A stretch of 64,000 bases of DNA from AP-15 sp963732095 (GTDB lineage Bacteria > Pseudomonadota > Alphaproteobacteria > ATCC43930 > CGMCC-115725), in the NCBI GenBank assembly GCA_963732095.1, contig CAVSZA010000067.1, positions 1-64,000 on the forward strand, read 5' to 3'. This document shows, piece after piece, positions 34,076 to 42,261 of the stretch. Both the position numbers and the translations under genes were made by a program. Below the pieces are notes generated by a model. It was not told the DNA's origin, searched no databases, and saw nothing but the letters and a program-made list of their open reading frames with translations. Every line of letters starts with the position of its first letter. Within the stretch, counting starts at the first letter, position 1.

Positions 34076-36787
34076 CTAATGCGTCTGGACCAGCCCGAGA
34101 CTTTGGGCGCGGGACACTGCCTGCACCCGTCTTTCGACGGCGAGTTTCACAAAGATGTTTTTGACGTGAGATTTGACCGTTTCCGGTGCAATGCCGAGGT
34201 CGCGTGCGATCTCCTTGTTGGATTGGCCGTGGCCGATCAGCTCGAGAATGCCGCGCTCGCGGGGGCTGAGCGGAGCTGCAGGCACCGAGGTCAGGCCTGG
34301 CGCGCGTGCGGGATGGTGGAGCTCTTGCCAGCGCCCAGCCAGGCTTTCGACGTAGGGCAGGAGTTCCCGGGAGTGGCCGGTGCGGTGCGCATCTTCCTGA
34401 AATCTTGAGAGCAGGATGCCGACCGCCGGGCCTTGATCCAGTATCGTCCGATAGATGCCGGCCGGTGCAGCCGCACTCAAAACACCACGAAACATCCTAG
34501 AGGCATCCGCGGGCTCGTTCGCCCTGAGCAAAGTCACGGAAAGCTGCGCGGCCAAACCCAATGCGGAATAATGATTGTGCGCCACCTCCGCTTCCTGGCG
34601 CAGCGCAGTCAGTATAACAATCGTGTCCGGCAAGCGGTTCTCGGCCGACGCCAACTGGGCGCGCGCCAATGCAGTGTAATAGTGGATGTCCGTCCAGGCG
34701 CAACGGGTCGACGCAGGGTATTTCGCCGACAGGCGCTCGAGGCGACCGAGATGTGCGTCACCCTCGGTGATCCTGCCCTCCGCCAGGCAGAGCCGTAGGC
34801 GCTCCATCAGAACGGCCGCGATCAGCCGCCCCCATTGGCGTCCGTGGCCCAAGCTTTCGGCTTGCTCCAGCAACGCGTGGGCGCGATCGAGGTTCATGCG
34901 GGCCGCGGCGACTCTCGCCAATACGACATACGCTCTCAAGGCGCACTCCAGCATTCCGGCAGCATTAATCAACGGAATTCGGTCGATAATCGTCGCCTCA
35001 GCTTCGTCGATCCGGCCCTGCTCGTAACGGAGCTCGCCGATCAGACTGGCAGGCAAGGCCGCCGCGACCGAGTTCGCTCCAACGTGCTGTTCCGCTTGCC
35101 GCATAGCGTCCAGGAAACAGCGTTCCGCAACACGGAGCCGAAGCTGCTGAAACTCGACCAGCCCTTGAAGGCAGAGCCGATACACCGATGCGAACACATT
35201 CCATTTTGCTTGATCGAGCGAAAACGGGATCCACGGCGTGCCGTAGAAGCCCTTCAGATTACCCGCTTTCCAATGACCAAAGCGGGCCACGTTCGACGCG
35301 ACATTTGCAGTCCACGGATCCACTGACTGCTTCAGGCAGGCTTCGGCGAGAGATAATGCAGTTTGGCTGTCATCCTTCAATGCAATCGCGGTCGCACTTA
35401 TGGTCTGGCATTCGCATCTGAGGGCCTCCGCCTCCGGTAGATCCTTCTCAGTGACATCCTGCTCGATTTCTGCGACGAGCTTCAGCGCCTCCTCGAAGCG
35501 CATCGCGAGCGCCATTCCCCAGGCAATTGCGAGCCTGACCTTCAGCTGCCCTCGCATCAGCTCGGTCGGAAACAGGCGCTGCCAGCCAAGCAGAGTGAGC
35601 AGATCGCCCCTCTTGACCAGCGTCATCGCGCAGTTTTCGATCCAGCTGACCGCCTGCTCCGTATCGTCTGCCGCAATCGCGTGCTGAACGGCCTCCGTCC
35701 ATAGCCCGTGGGACGCGTACCAACGGTACGCACGGCGATGCAGCAAGGGAATTTCGTCACCAAATTGCGTCGCCAGCTTCTGCCTCAGGTGCTCCGCCAG
35801 AAGCGGGTGATAGCGGTACCATTGCCCTTCCTGGTCGAGCGGTGCAAGGAGCAGCTGGCGGGCTTCGATCGCTTTCAGCAGATCCTGGCTCGTGCCCATC
35901 CCAGTCACGGCTTGAGACAACGGCGCGGAGAGGCGATCGAGGATGGCTGTCCGCAACATGAACTGCACGATGTCTTGCGGCAGGCCGTCGAGCATCTCGG
36001 CGAGGTAGGCGCCGATTGGACGCAGTGCTGCGGACAGATTGCGGACATACGGCCCGAGTTCCTGACCGGACTGAGAGGTGGCAGTGACGATCCGCAAGAC
36101 AGCCGGCCAACCCTCCGTCTTCGCGTGCAGAAGCGCCACCTCGGGGGCGGCAAGCGCGCCGAATTTCTCATGCTCGAGAAACCACCGGATCTCGCTTAGA
36201 TCAAAGCGCATGGCAGAGGCATCGATCTCCAGCAGCTGGTTACTGGCAAGCAATCCGGCAAGCGGTATCGATGGTTCCACGCGCGTTATCAGGACAAGAT
36301 GAAATTGCGATGGAGCATGTCTCAGCAAAAACGAAACTGCGTCGTGTATCGCAGGGTCAGTCACCGAGTGATAATCGTCCAGGAACAGATAGACCTCGTT
36401 ATCGGCGTCGGTCAGATCGTTGATCAGCAGCGACACGATCGTATGCGGCTGCACTAAGGAGGTCTCCAGCATCAAACGGATAGCCGCGTCGCCCACGCCT
36501 GCGCAGACGTGTCGCAACGCATGGGATACATAGAAGAGGAACCGTGTCTGGTCGTCGTCGCTGTCGAGAGCAAGCCAGGCGACCGAATTCCCGCTCTGTT
36601 CAAGTTGTTCTGCCCAAGCCACTGCCAAGGAGGTTTTGCCAAACCCGGCCCCCGCCTTAATCACGGTGAGTTGTTTGGCCTGGACTTGGACGATCAGTCC
36701 GAGCAGCCGGGGTCGCTCGATCAGCCCCGCCGCCGGTCGAGGCAGCAGGACCTTAGTAGCGAGGAGATGCTGTTTGCTGGCAAGCAT
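34076..36787 (-). CDS. MalT-like LuxR-family transcriptional regulator (LAL type)
   Basis: About 903 residues. An N-terminal ATPase has the Walker A motif KAGAGFGKTSLAVAW (about 44-58) and a Walker B-like VYLFLDDYHSVTD. The middle is a helical repeat region, and the C-terminus carries a LuxR-type helix-turn-helix (LSPRERGILELIGHGQSNKE and ETVKSHVKNIFVKL). Such STAND regulators bind DNA in an inducer- and ATP-dependent way. ATG 36787 follows GGAGGG at about 10 bases. The gene sits upstream of the PHA/fatty-acid operon, and a similar inverted repeat precedes it, suggesting autoregulation. Confidence 0.9.
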   Translation of the reverse strand: MLASKQHLLATKVLLPRPAAGLIERPRLLGLIVQVQAKQLTVIKAGAGFGKTSLAVAWAEQLEQSGNSVAWLALDSDDDQTRFLFYVSHALRHVCAGVGDAAIRLMLETSLVQPHTIVSLLINDLTDADNEVYLFLDDYHSVTDPAIHDAVSFLLRHAPSQFHLVLITRVEPSIPLAGLLASNQLLEIDASAMRFDLSEIRWFLEHEKFGALAAPEVALLHAKTEGWPAVLRIVTATSQSGQELGPYVRNLSAALRPIGAYLAEMLDGLPQDIVQFMLRTAILDRLSAPLSQAVTGMGTSQDLLKAIEARQLLLAPLDQEGQWYRYHPLLAEHLRQKLATQFGDEIPLLHRRAYRWYASHGLWTEAVQHAIAADDTEQAVSWIENCAMTLVKRGDLLTLLGWQRLFPTELMRGQLKVRLAIAWGMALAMRFEEALKLVAEIEQDVTEKDLPEAEALRCECQTISATAIALKDDSQTALSLAEACLKQSVDPWTANVASNVARFGHWKAGNLKGFYGTPWIPFSLDQAKWNVFASVYRLCLQGLVEFQQLRLRVAERCFLDAMRQAEQHVGANSVAAALPASLIGELRYEQGRIDEAEATIIDRIPLINAAGMLECALRAYVVLARVAAARMNLDRAHALLEQAESLGHGRQWGRLIAAVLMERLRLCLAEGRITEGDAHLGRLERLSAKYPASTRCAWTDIHYYTALARAQLASAENRLPDTIVILTALRQEAEVAHNHYSALGLAAQLSVTLLRANEPADASRMFRGVLSAAAPAGIYRTILDQGPAVGILLSRFQEDAHRTGHSRELLPYVESLAGRWQELHHPARAPGLTSVPAAPLSPRERGILELIGHGQSNKEIARDLGIAPETVKSHVKNIFVKLAVERRVQAVSRAQSLGLVQTH

Positions 36788-36815
36788 CTGATGCTCGGTC
36801 CCTCCCTCTTGCCGC

Positions 36816-36855
36816 TCCCCTAAACTACACCGCCTAATCCCCCGTTCGGGGATTT
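36816..36855 (-). promoter_or_regulatory. Candidate operator of the MalT-like regulator, upstream of its own gene
   Basis: AATCCCC-CGTTC-GGGGATT at 36836-36854 is a perfect inverted repeat with a spacer one base shorter than at the other two sites. A TCCCC half-site lies 22 bases away (36816-36820). It is 30-70 bases upstream of the start at 36787. Confidence 0.5.
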
Positions 36856-36878
36856 TGACAGGTGCTCCGACAGCCACA

Positions 36879-36922
36879 GATCACGAATCGAGACGCTCGA
36901 GATCACGAATCGAGACGTTCGC
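36879..36922. repeat. 22-bp tandem direct repeat, two copies
   Basis: Two adjacent 22-base units beginning GATCACGAATCGAGACG, differing at about two positions (36879-36900 and 36901-36922). They lie upstream of the MalT-like gene. Confidence 0.7.
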
Positions 36923-37079
36923 TGATGAGCGTCCTTCTCTGTGACGAACTCCGACGACCACCTCCAGCTGGTAAAAGACACCATGTCTCCCGGGTCGGTC
37001 GAGCGCCCAATCTTGTCCGGCCCGGCTTTGTCACGGTAACGGGGTGCGGTCCAGAGAGGTGGCGAGATCGAACCGAGTT

Positions 37080-37475
37080 TCATGCGACGGCAACCGCATC
37101 TTGGCACCGGGCGGCGGCCTCGGCTCTGAAGATGCGAAGGGTCGACCGAGAGACCAGATGTCGTTGATGGTTGAAGGTGTTGTGTACAGCGGAATGGACA
37201 TTGAGAAAGCGCTGGGCGGATCGAGACGACTTGAACCGCTGCATCTTGCGCTCTCGTCGCCGCACAATTTGAAGGGAGTTTTCAGCACGATCTTTCTTTC
37301 TGAGGCCTCACTCGTGAGGGCAGGTGAGGCCCAGTTCCCGCAAAGCCGAGCCGTAGGAGCCCAGCTTGTCGGTGACCAGCAGCTTCGGTGTGAACCCCAG
37401 TTTCTTGAGCAGCTTGCGCATTAGCCGGCGTGCCGCCCGCATATCGCGCCGACGCTGAACAAGCATGTCGAGGAC
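37080..37475 (-). pseudogene. IS6-family (IS240-like) transposase remnant
   Basis: The minus strand reads VLDMLVQRRRDMRAARRLMR, KKLGFTPKLLVTDKLGSYG, LGLTCPHE, then TGA, then GLRKKDRAENSLQIVRRRER, KMQRFKSSRSAQRFL and VHNTFNHQRHLVSRSTLRIF. This is the C-terminal two thirds of an IS6-group DDE transposase, including the final Glu region. The in-frame TGA probably replaces CGA (Arg). The N-terminus is missing, replaced by an unrelated Sel1 fragment. Confidence 0.75.
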
Positions 37476-37612
37476 CTTGGGCGCGGCGTGTCGGCCGATC
37501 CGGAAGGCGCACGCGTCTGGATCGGCCGTGCCGCCGCGGCGGGTCTGCACGATGCGCAGGTGGCGCTCGCCGAGATGCTGGTCAACGGCCGCGGCGGTTC
37601 GCGCGACTGCGA
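37476..37612 (+). pseudogene. Sel1-repeat protein fragment
   Basis: The plus strand encodes GRGVSADPEGARVWIGRAAA then GLHDAQVALAEMLVNGRGGS. This is one Sel1-like (TPR-type) repeat with the AAAxGLxxAQxxLAxxxxxGxG pattern. It is wedged between the IS6 and IS3 remnants with no start or stop of its own. Confidence 0.5.
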
Positions 37613-37634
37613 CGGTTCCGGTTGTTTGGACAGC

Positions 37635-38460
37635 TTCCGGGGAGGAATAAGCTAAAAGGCCCGGTAGCCGGCTGCACCCGGCGGGTTGCCCAGTCGATGA
37701 CTGCGACCAGGTACAAAAACCCCCGCTGCATATGGGTATGTAAGTTACGTCGGCTGCCCACACCTGGTTCGGCTGATCGATCGTCTTGCCGCGCAGAAGA
37801 TATGGATAAACTTGTGCTCGGGGTGCCGCTTGCCGGTGTTCCGTTTCGGCCTGACCCCCACAGCCCGAGCTTTCTCATCAGCCGCCGGACGCGCCGGCGG
37901 CCAACCGAAATCCCCTGACGCAACAGCGCCACCTGGAGCCGGCGGCTGCCGTAGACCGGATGGTCTATGAAATCCGGCCGAGCCGCTTCAGAAGCTTGAG
38001 TTCCTCCGCAGCTTCCGGCCGCGGCCGGTAATAGAAAGCTGCTTCGCGCAATCCCGAGCAGCGCGCATTGCCGGGTTACGGACAGCCCCGCTTCCGGCGC
38101 GATCATCGCCCGCCTCTCAGCAATCGGGAGATGGCGGGCTGCCCGGCACGAAAATCGCGCTCGACCTGCAGCTGGCCGATCTTGCGGCGCAGATCGTCGA
38201 TCACCTTCTGCGCATCTGCCGCCGGTGCCTTGCTGCCACGCGCAAACAACTCGCCGGCGCGCTCACCAGCTCCTGTTTCCAGTTGCTGATCATCGTCGGA
38301 TGAACTCCAAACTCCACCGATAGCTGCGCCAGGGTCTTCTCCCCCGAAAGCGATGCCATCGCCACTCGTGCCCCCGGCCTTCGCCGGGGCAGGCTTTGAA
38401 TTCAGCGCTGCGCTGCTTCCTCTTTATGCCCACGTCTCACGCCTCTTTGGACCGGTTAGC
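37635..38460 (-). pseudogene. IS3-family insertion sequence remnant (orfA and orfB, frameshifted)
   Basis: From high to low coordinate the minus strand shows an orfA segment (KAKV-type start, MASLSGEKTLAQLSVEFGV, SNWKQELV), then orfB pieces (MIAPEAGLSVTRQCALLGIA, DHPVYGSRRLQVALLRQGIS, RRVRRLMRKLG, then WAADVTYIP and RGFLYLVAVIDWATRRV). Several frameshifts occur and the C-terminal half of orfB with the last DDE residue is lost. A 23-base palindromic insert breaks orfA at 38373-38395. Confidence 0.8.
38373..38395 (+). repeat. 23-bp palindromic element inside the IS3 remnant
   Basis: CCCCGGC, TTC, GCCGGGG and CAGGC, inserted exactly between the codons of AEFK and ARVAMASLSG of orfA. Removing the 23 bases restores the usual orfA reading frame. 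Confidence 0.75.
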
Positions 38461-38489
38461 CTTTAGCTTATCCCGCTGTCCAAAATTCC

Positions 38490-38625
38490 GGAGCCGCCGC
38501 AGAAAATAATGTTGGGCGGCTTTGCCGCTGCCTGACCGCGCGCTCGTCCGACGGCAGCCGCGAAGGCGACGGCGCCGCTGGCTATGCTGCGCAGAACCGT
38601 CCGGCGATACCGTTGTCCGGCATTG
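38490..38625 (-). pseudogene. Signal-peptide fragment of an exported protein
   Basis: The minus strand reads RRTVLRSIASGAVAFAAA then VGRARGQAAAKPPNIIFCGG, which is a twin-arginine-like leader followed by the start of a mature solute-binding-type protein. It breaks off after some 40 codons at the IS3 boundary. Confidence 0.35.
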
Positions 38626-38679
38626 GTCCGCTGCCCGCTGACCTCGGCGATAGGTGCTGGAACTCGCTAAGCGCCGAAC

Positions 38680-39125
38680 GCGGTGATCAAGGTCAGCGGC
38701 GCCTGCATGCCGTCCCGGGAGCCGTATCCGTTCAGCCGCGCGTGCCGCCCGCGCCGCCGCAGCCCTGGCCGACCTCCCGAAGGATGCCGAGGCGGTCGAT
38801 GATGAAGCGCGTGTCCGGATGGCGATCGATCAGCGCCGCGCCGGCATCGAGGTTACCCCAGAACAGCACCATGACCGGAAAGTCGTGATGGGCCCCCACC
38901 GGAGTCGTCCGGATTGACCGGACTTGACGATGGCGAACCGGTCGGGATGGGCCTGCTGCACTTCCACCGCGTAGCTGGCGTCGTACTGGTACATAAAAAA
39001 GGCGGAGATGAAGATTGCACCGTCGACGCCGATCTTGCCCATCGCAGCCACCATCTCGTCGCCGGTAACGTGATCGGGCCAATTCGGCACCCTGAACCAG
39101 GGCCGCTTCCTGGGCGGGCCGTGAG
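38680..39125 (-). pseudogene. Scrambled amidohydrolase gene with an internal inversion
   Basis: The minus strand gives MPNWPDHVTGDEMVAAMGKI, GVDGAIFISAFFMYQYDASY and EVQQAHPDRFAIVK, then, past a deletion, CWGNLDAGAALIDRHPDT-type sequence and RFIIDRLGIL. The following part of the protein is found on the plus strand instead: RVPPAPPQPW and VIKVSGACMPSREPYPF, and in swapped order. The gene has thus suffered a deletion and an inversion. Intact relatives carry these blocks in one frame, so it is a genuine pseudogene. Confidence 0.65.
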
Positions 39126-39256
39126 GTGAGCCGACGGAGGCAGAAGTGGAAAGCGATTTTTGCGCGGAAACGTCCTATGCTCCTATGATCGTTGCCGGCG
39201 CCAGGAAAACTTGACAGGTTTGGCGGTGACGCTGTCGCATTCGGAAAGGGATGTTG

Positions 39257-40855
39257 ATGGTCGCGGGATTTTTGACATTATTGCTGATGATAATTTGCGC
39301 CGCCCTTGGGCTGCCCATGGGGACCGCCACTGCCCAGCAAACCGGCGGGATCCTCAAATTCTTTCATCGCGACAGCCCGGCGAGCATGTCGATCCACGAG
39401 GAGGCAACGATCTCGACCGTGGCGCCGATGATGGGCGTCTTTAACAACCTCGTATTGTTCAAACAGGACGAGAAGCAGAATCGGCCGGAATTTATCCAGC
39501 CGGAACTGGCCGAAAGCTGGTCGTGGGACGAGGACCACACCAAGCTCACCTTCAAGCTGCGGCAGGGCGTCAAATGGCACGACGGCAAGCCGTTCACCGC
39601 CGCCGACGTCAAATGCACCTGGGACATGCTGCTCGGCAAATCGCAGGACAAGCTGCGGCTCAACCCGCGCAAGGCCTGGTACCGCAACCTCGAAGACGTC
39701 GTGCCGGAAGGCGATCGCGCAGTGACATTTGTGTTGAAGCGGTCGCAGCCGGCCTTTCTGATGCTGTTGGCGAGCGGCATGTCGCCAGTCTATCCGTGCC
39801 ATGTCAATTCGCGCGACATGCGCACCCGGCCGATCGGCACTGGGCCCTTCAAATTCGCCGAGTTCAAGCCGAACGAATTCATCCGGGTGGTCAAGAACCC
39901 GGACTACTGGAAGCCCGGGCGGCCGTATCTCGATGGCATCGAGTGGACGATCATTCCGAACCGGTCGACCCAGACGCTCGCGTTTATCGCCGGCAAGTTC
40001 GACATGAGCTTTCCTTACGAGGTCACTTTGCAGTCGATGCGTGACATCCAGAACCAAGCGCCGAATGCGATCTGCGAGATGACGCCGACGCCGGTGGCGA
40101 TGAACCTGCTCGTCAACCGAGATGCAGCGCCGTTCAACGACCCCGACATCCGACGGGCAATGCAGCTGACGATCGACCGCAAGAGCTTTCTCGACATCAT
40201 CGCCGAGGGGCAGGGCGACATAAACGGTGCGATGCAGTCGCCGCCCGCCGGCCTGTGGGGGCTGCCGCCCGAGGTTCTCGTGACCCTTCCGGGCTATGGG
40301 CCCGATGTCACGGCCAACCGTGCCGAGGCGCGCAAGCTGATGGCGAAGCACGGCTACCACCCTGACCACCGACTCGCCGTCAAGATCGCGACGCGCAACA
40401 TTGCGCAATACCGCGACCCGGCCGTCATCCTGATCGACCAGATGAAGGAGATCTACATCGACGGCGAGCTCGACGCGGTCGAGACGGCGAACTGGTTCCC
40501 GAAGATCGCCCGCAAGGACTACATGGTCGGCGCCAACCTGTCTGGCAGCGGGGTGGACGATCCCGACGCCTATTTCTTCGAGCATTACGCCTGCGGCTCG
40601 GAGCGCAACTACACCAACTATTGCAATCCAGAGCTGGAGAAGATGTACGAGCAGCAGTCGATCGAGCCCGACCCGACAAAACGCAAGCAGCTGGTCTGGG
40701 AGATCGACCGCCGACTGCAGGAGGACGCAGCGCGGCCGATGATCTTCAACTACCGTCTGGGGACTTGCCGATCGCGGGCGGTGCACGGGATCACAATCAT
40801 GGTCAACAGCCTGTTCAATGGCTGGCGCTTCGAGGATGCCTGGCTCGGCCAATAG
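39257..40855 (+). CDS. ABC transporter solute-binding protein (peptide/nickel type, SBP_bac_5)
   Basis: About 532 residues, full length. A Sec-type signal peptide (GFLTLLLMIICAALG, cut near TATAQQ) is followed by the family hallmarks GVFNNLVLF, WDEDHTKLTFKLRQGVKWHD, GKPFTAADVKCTWDMLL and MSPVYPCHV, then the long C-terminal lobe. It would bind an oligopeptide or similar solute in the periplasm. GGAAAGGG lies a few bases before ATG 39257 and favours that start over ATG 39251. No permease or ATPase genes are next to it, so it may be an orphan. An amidohydrolase remnant lies just upstream. Confidence 0.88.
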   Translation: MVAGFLTLLLMIICAALGLPMGTATAQQTGGILKFFHRDSPASMSIHEEATISTVAPMMGVFNNLVLFKQDEKQNRPEFIQPELAESWSWDEDHTKLTFKLRQGVKWHDGKPFTAADVKCTWDMLLGKSQDKLRLNPRKAWYRNLEDVVPEGDRAVTFVLKRSQPAFLMLLASGMSPVYPCHVNSRDMRTRPIGTGPFKFAEFKPNEFIRVVKNPDYWKPGRPYLDGIEWTIIPNRSTQTLAFIAGKFDMSFPYEVTLQSMRDIQNQAPNAICEMTPTPVAMNLLVNRDAAPFNDPDIRRAMQLTIDRKSFLDIIAEGQGDINGAMQSPPAGLWGLPPEVLVTLPGYGPDVTANRAEARKLMAKHGYHPDHRLAVKIATRNIAQYRDPAVILIDQMKEIYIDGELDAVETANWFPKIARKDYMVGANLSGSGVDDPDAYFFEHYACGSERNYTNYCNPELEKMYEQQSIEPDPTKRKQLVWEIDRRLQEDAARPMIFNYRLGTCRSRAVHGITIMVNSLFNGWRFEDAWLGQ

Positions 40856-41457
40856 TTCCTGAATTCGGGTAGCCGACGGGGGCGGTATCGATGGAGACCC
40901 TATCGTGATCGTCTGCGAGCCTCGATGACGTTGCCGAACCCGCATCGGCGGTGGCTGATGCCCCCTGCAAAGTGCCGCCGACGGTAGCACGATTTCGGAC
41001 AGGAGCGGGGTTGGCCCTGTAAGAAAAAGGCCATATCGGCGCTACACTGCCAATGCCATCGGGTTCGTGTCGACCAGGAACGATTGCACCGCGACGGTCA
41101 ACACAGCGCTGAAGCTCGACAGATAAGTAAGAGGCGTATTGAGGTGACGCAGCTTGTCGGTCCGGGGATCAGGGCTGGTGGCCAAGAACTTCCGGTCACG
41201 CGAGGGTGAGCCGGCTGTAAAGCGTACAGGGACGTGACACGAAGCCGGATATATGCGATCTAGCGATATGTCGACATTCGGGCGAACTGAGCTTTGCGAC
41301 CTCGCCCCAGCAGCGAGCTGCGAACGCCAAGCGCTTTGGGCTGCTCCGCTCAATAAAGGTGGCAAGCAACGGTGTGCTTCGGGGCAATTCCTTGCGCCGC
41401 GGGGCCTCACGTGCGCAATGTGGCATCGCGTACGGACACCCTGGGTGTTGTCATGCA
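40856..41457. other. Gene-free stretch
   Basis: About 600 bases with no gene that I can support. A minus-strand frame near 41042-41140 has a hydrophobic run (SSFSAVLTVAVQSFLVDTNP) that may be a remnant of a membrane protein, but there is no clear family. Confidence 0.35.
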
Positions 41458-41874
41458 TCACATCGCCCAGGCGCCGCGATAATGCTCGAAGCTCCATTTC
41501 ACGTCGGCGGGCGTCACCGGGCTGCCGTCGTGAAACTTGAGCCCCGGGCGGAGCCGAAACGTCGCGCTCTTGCCGTTCTCGGCAAAATCATAGCCTTCGG
41601 CCAATGCCGGATGGTCGTAGCGCACCTCGCGGAAGTTTTTGATCAGCCCGTCGTGCAGCGCCATGATGAAATTGTCAGGGCTTGCCGTGCCGTCATGCTG
41701 TTGCGGGTCGAGCAAGCGCGACGCGATGTTGGTGTGCCAGGCCAGTACCAGCTTGCCGCTGGCAACGACGCCTTCGGCCGCGCGGCCACCTCGTACGAAC
41801 GGCATTGCGAGCGTAGTAGTTGCAAGTGCCGCCCCGCGCAATACCACGCGACGCGTCAGCGTCGTCCTTTTCAT
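41458..41874 (-). pseudogene. N-terminal fragment of a second solute-binding protein
   Basis: Starts MKRTTLTRRVVLRGAALATT, with a twin-arginine-like leader, and goes on as GKLVLAWHTNIASRLLDPQQ, ALHDGLIKNFREV, ATFRLRPGLKFHDGSPVTPA and DVKWSFEHYRGA. It then ends abruptly at about 41460. About 130 of the expected 500 or more residues are left. Confidence 0.75.
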
Positions 41875-41909
41875 TTTTACTCCGTCGCCGAAACGAACCC
41901 AATCAAACC

Positions 41910-42260
41910 TCAGCTTTTGAGCTCGATGTCCTCCCACGGATTGGCGTAGCCGGTGCTCTTGTAACTCGGGAACACGTCCTGCCGCTTCGCCGCCTTGATC
42001 CGCGGCCCGATCCCGTTCATGAAGGCATGACGGAATACCGGGACAAAGTAGTAGTTCTTCAGGATCGCGCGTTGGATCTCCTCGGCCAGAGCCTTGCGCT
42101 CGACCGGCTTGTCCAAATTCAGATAACGCTCGTATTTGGTTGTTGACGCGGAACGCGTCGGCGGAGAGAAAGCCGCCGCATTTGAAGGTCAACTCGTACC
42201 AATTGGCCCAGGTAGCGCCGATGCGCGCGCCGGCCGTGATGACGCGGCAGATAGGATCGG
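41910..42260 (-). pseudogene. C-terminal fragment of a third solute-binding protein
   Basis: The minus strand reads ATWANWYELTFKCGGFLSAD and AFRVNN, then after one inserted base KYERYLNLDKPVERKALAEE, IQRAILKNYYFVPVFRHAF, MNGIGPRIKAAKRQDVFPSY and NPWEDIELKS with a stop. This is the C-terminal end of an SBP_bac_5 protein. It lies directly upstream (same strand) of the N-terminal fragment at 41458-41874, suggesting that two tandem genes were cut. Confidence 0.7.
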
Positions 42261-42261
42261 A

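Noticed and set aside
36879..36922. CRISPR-like array
   Set aside because: Two directly adjacent 22-base copies without spacers are a tandem repeat, not a CRISPR. No cas genes are seen anywhere in the window.
39278..40990. A 570-codon open frame on the minus strand
   Set aside because: It is antisense to the solute-binding protein at 39257-40855, is rich in Arg and shows no domain, and is a by-product of high GC.
41042..41497. Possible transporter fragment in the gene-free stretch after the solute-binding protein
   Set aside because: Only one hydrophobic run is seen. No family motif could be matched, so it was left as unassigned.
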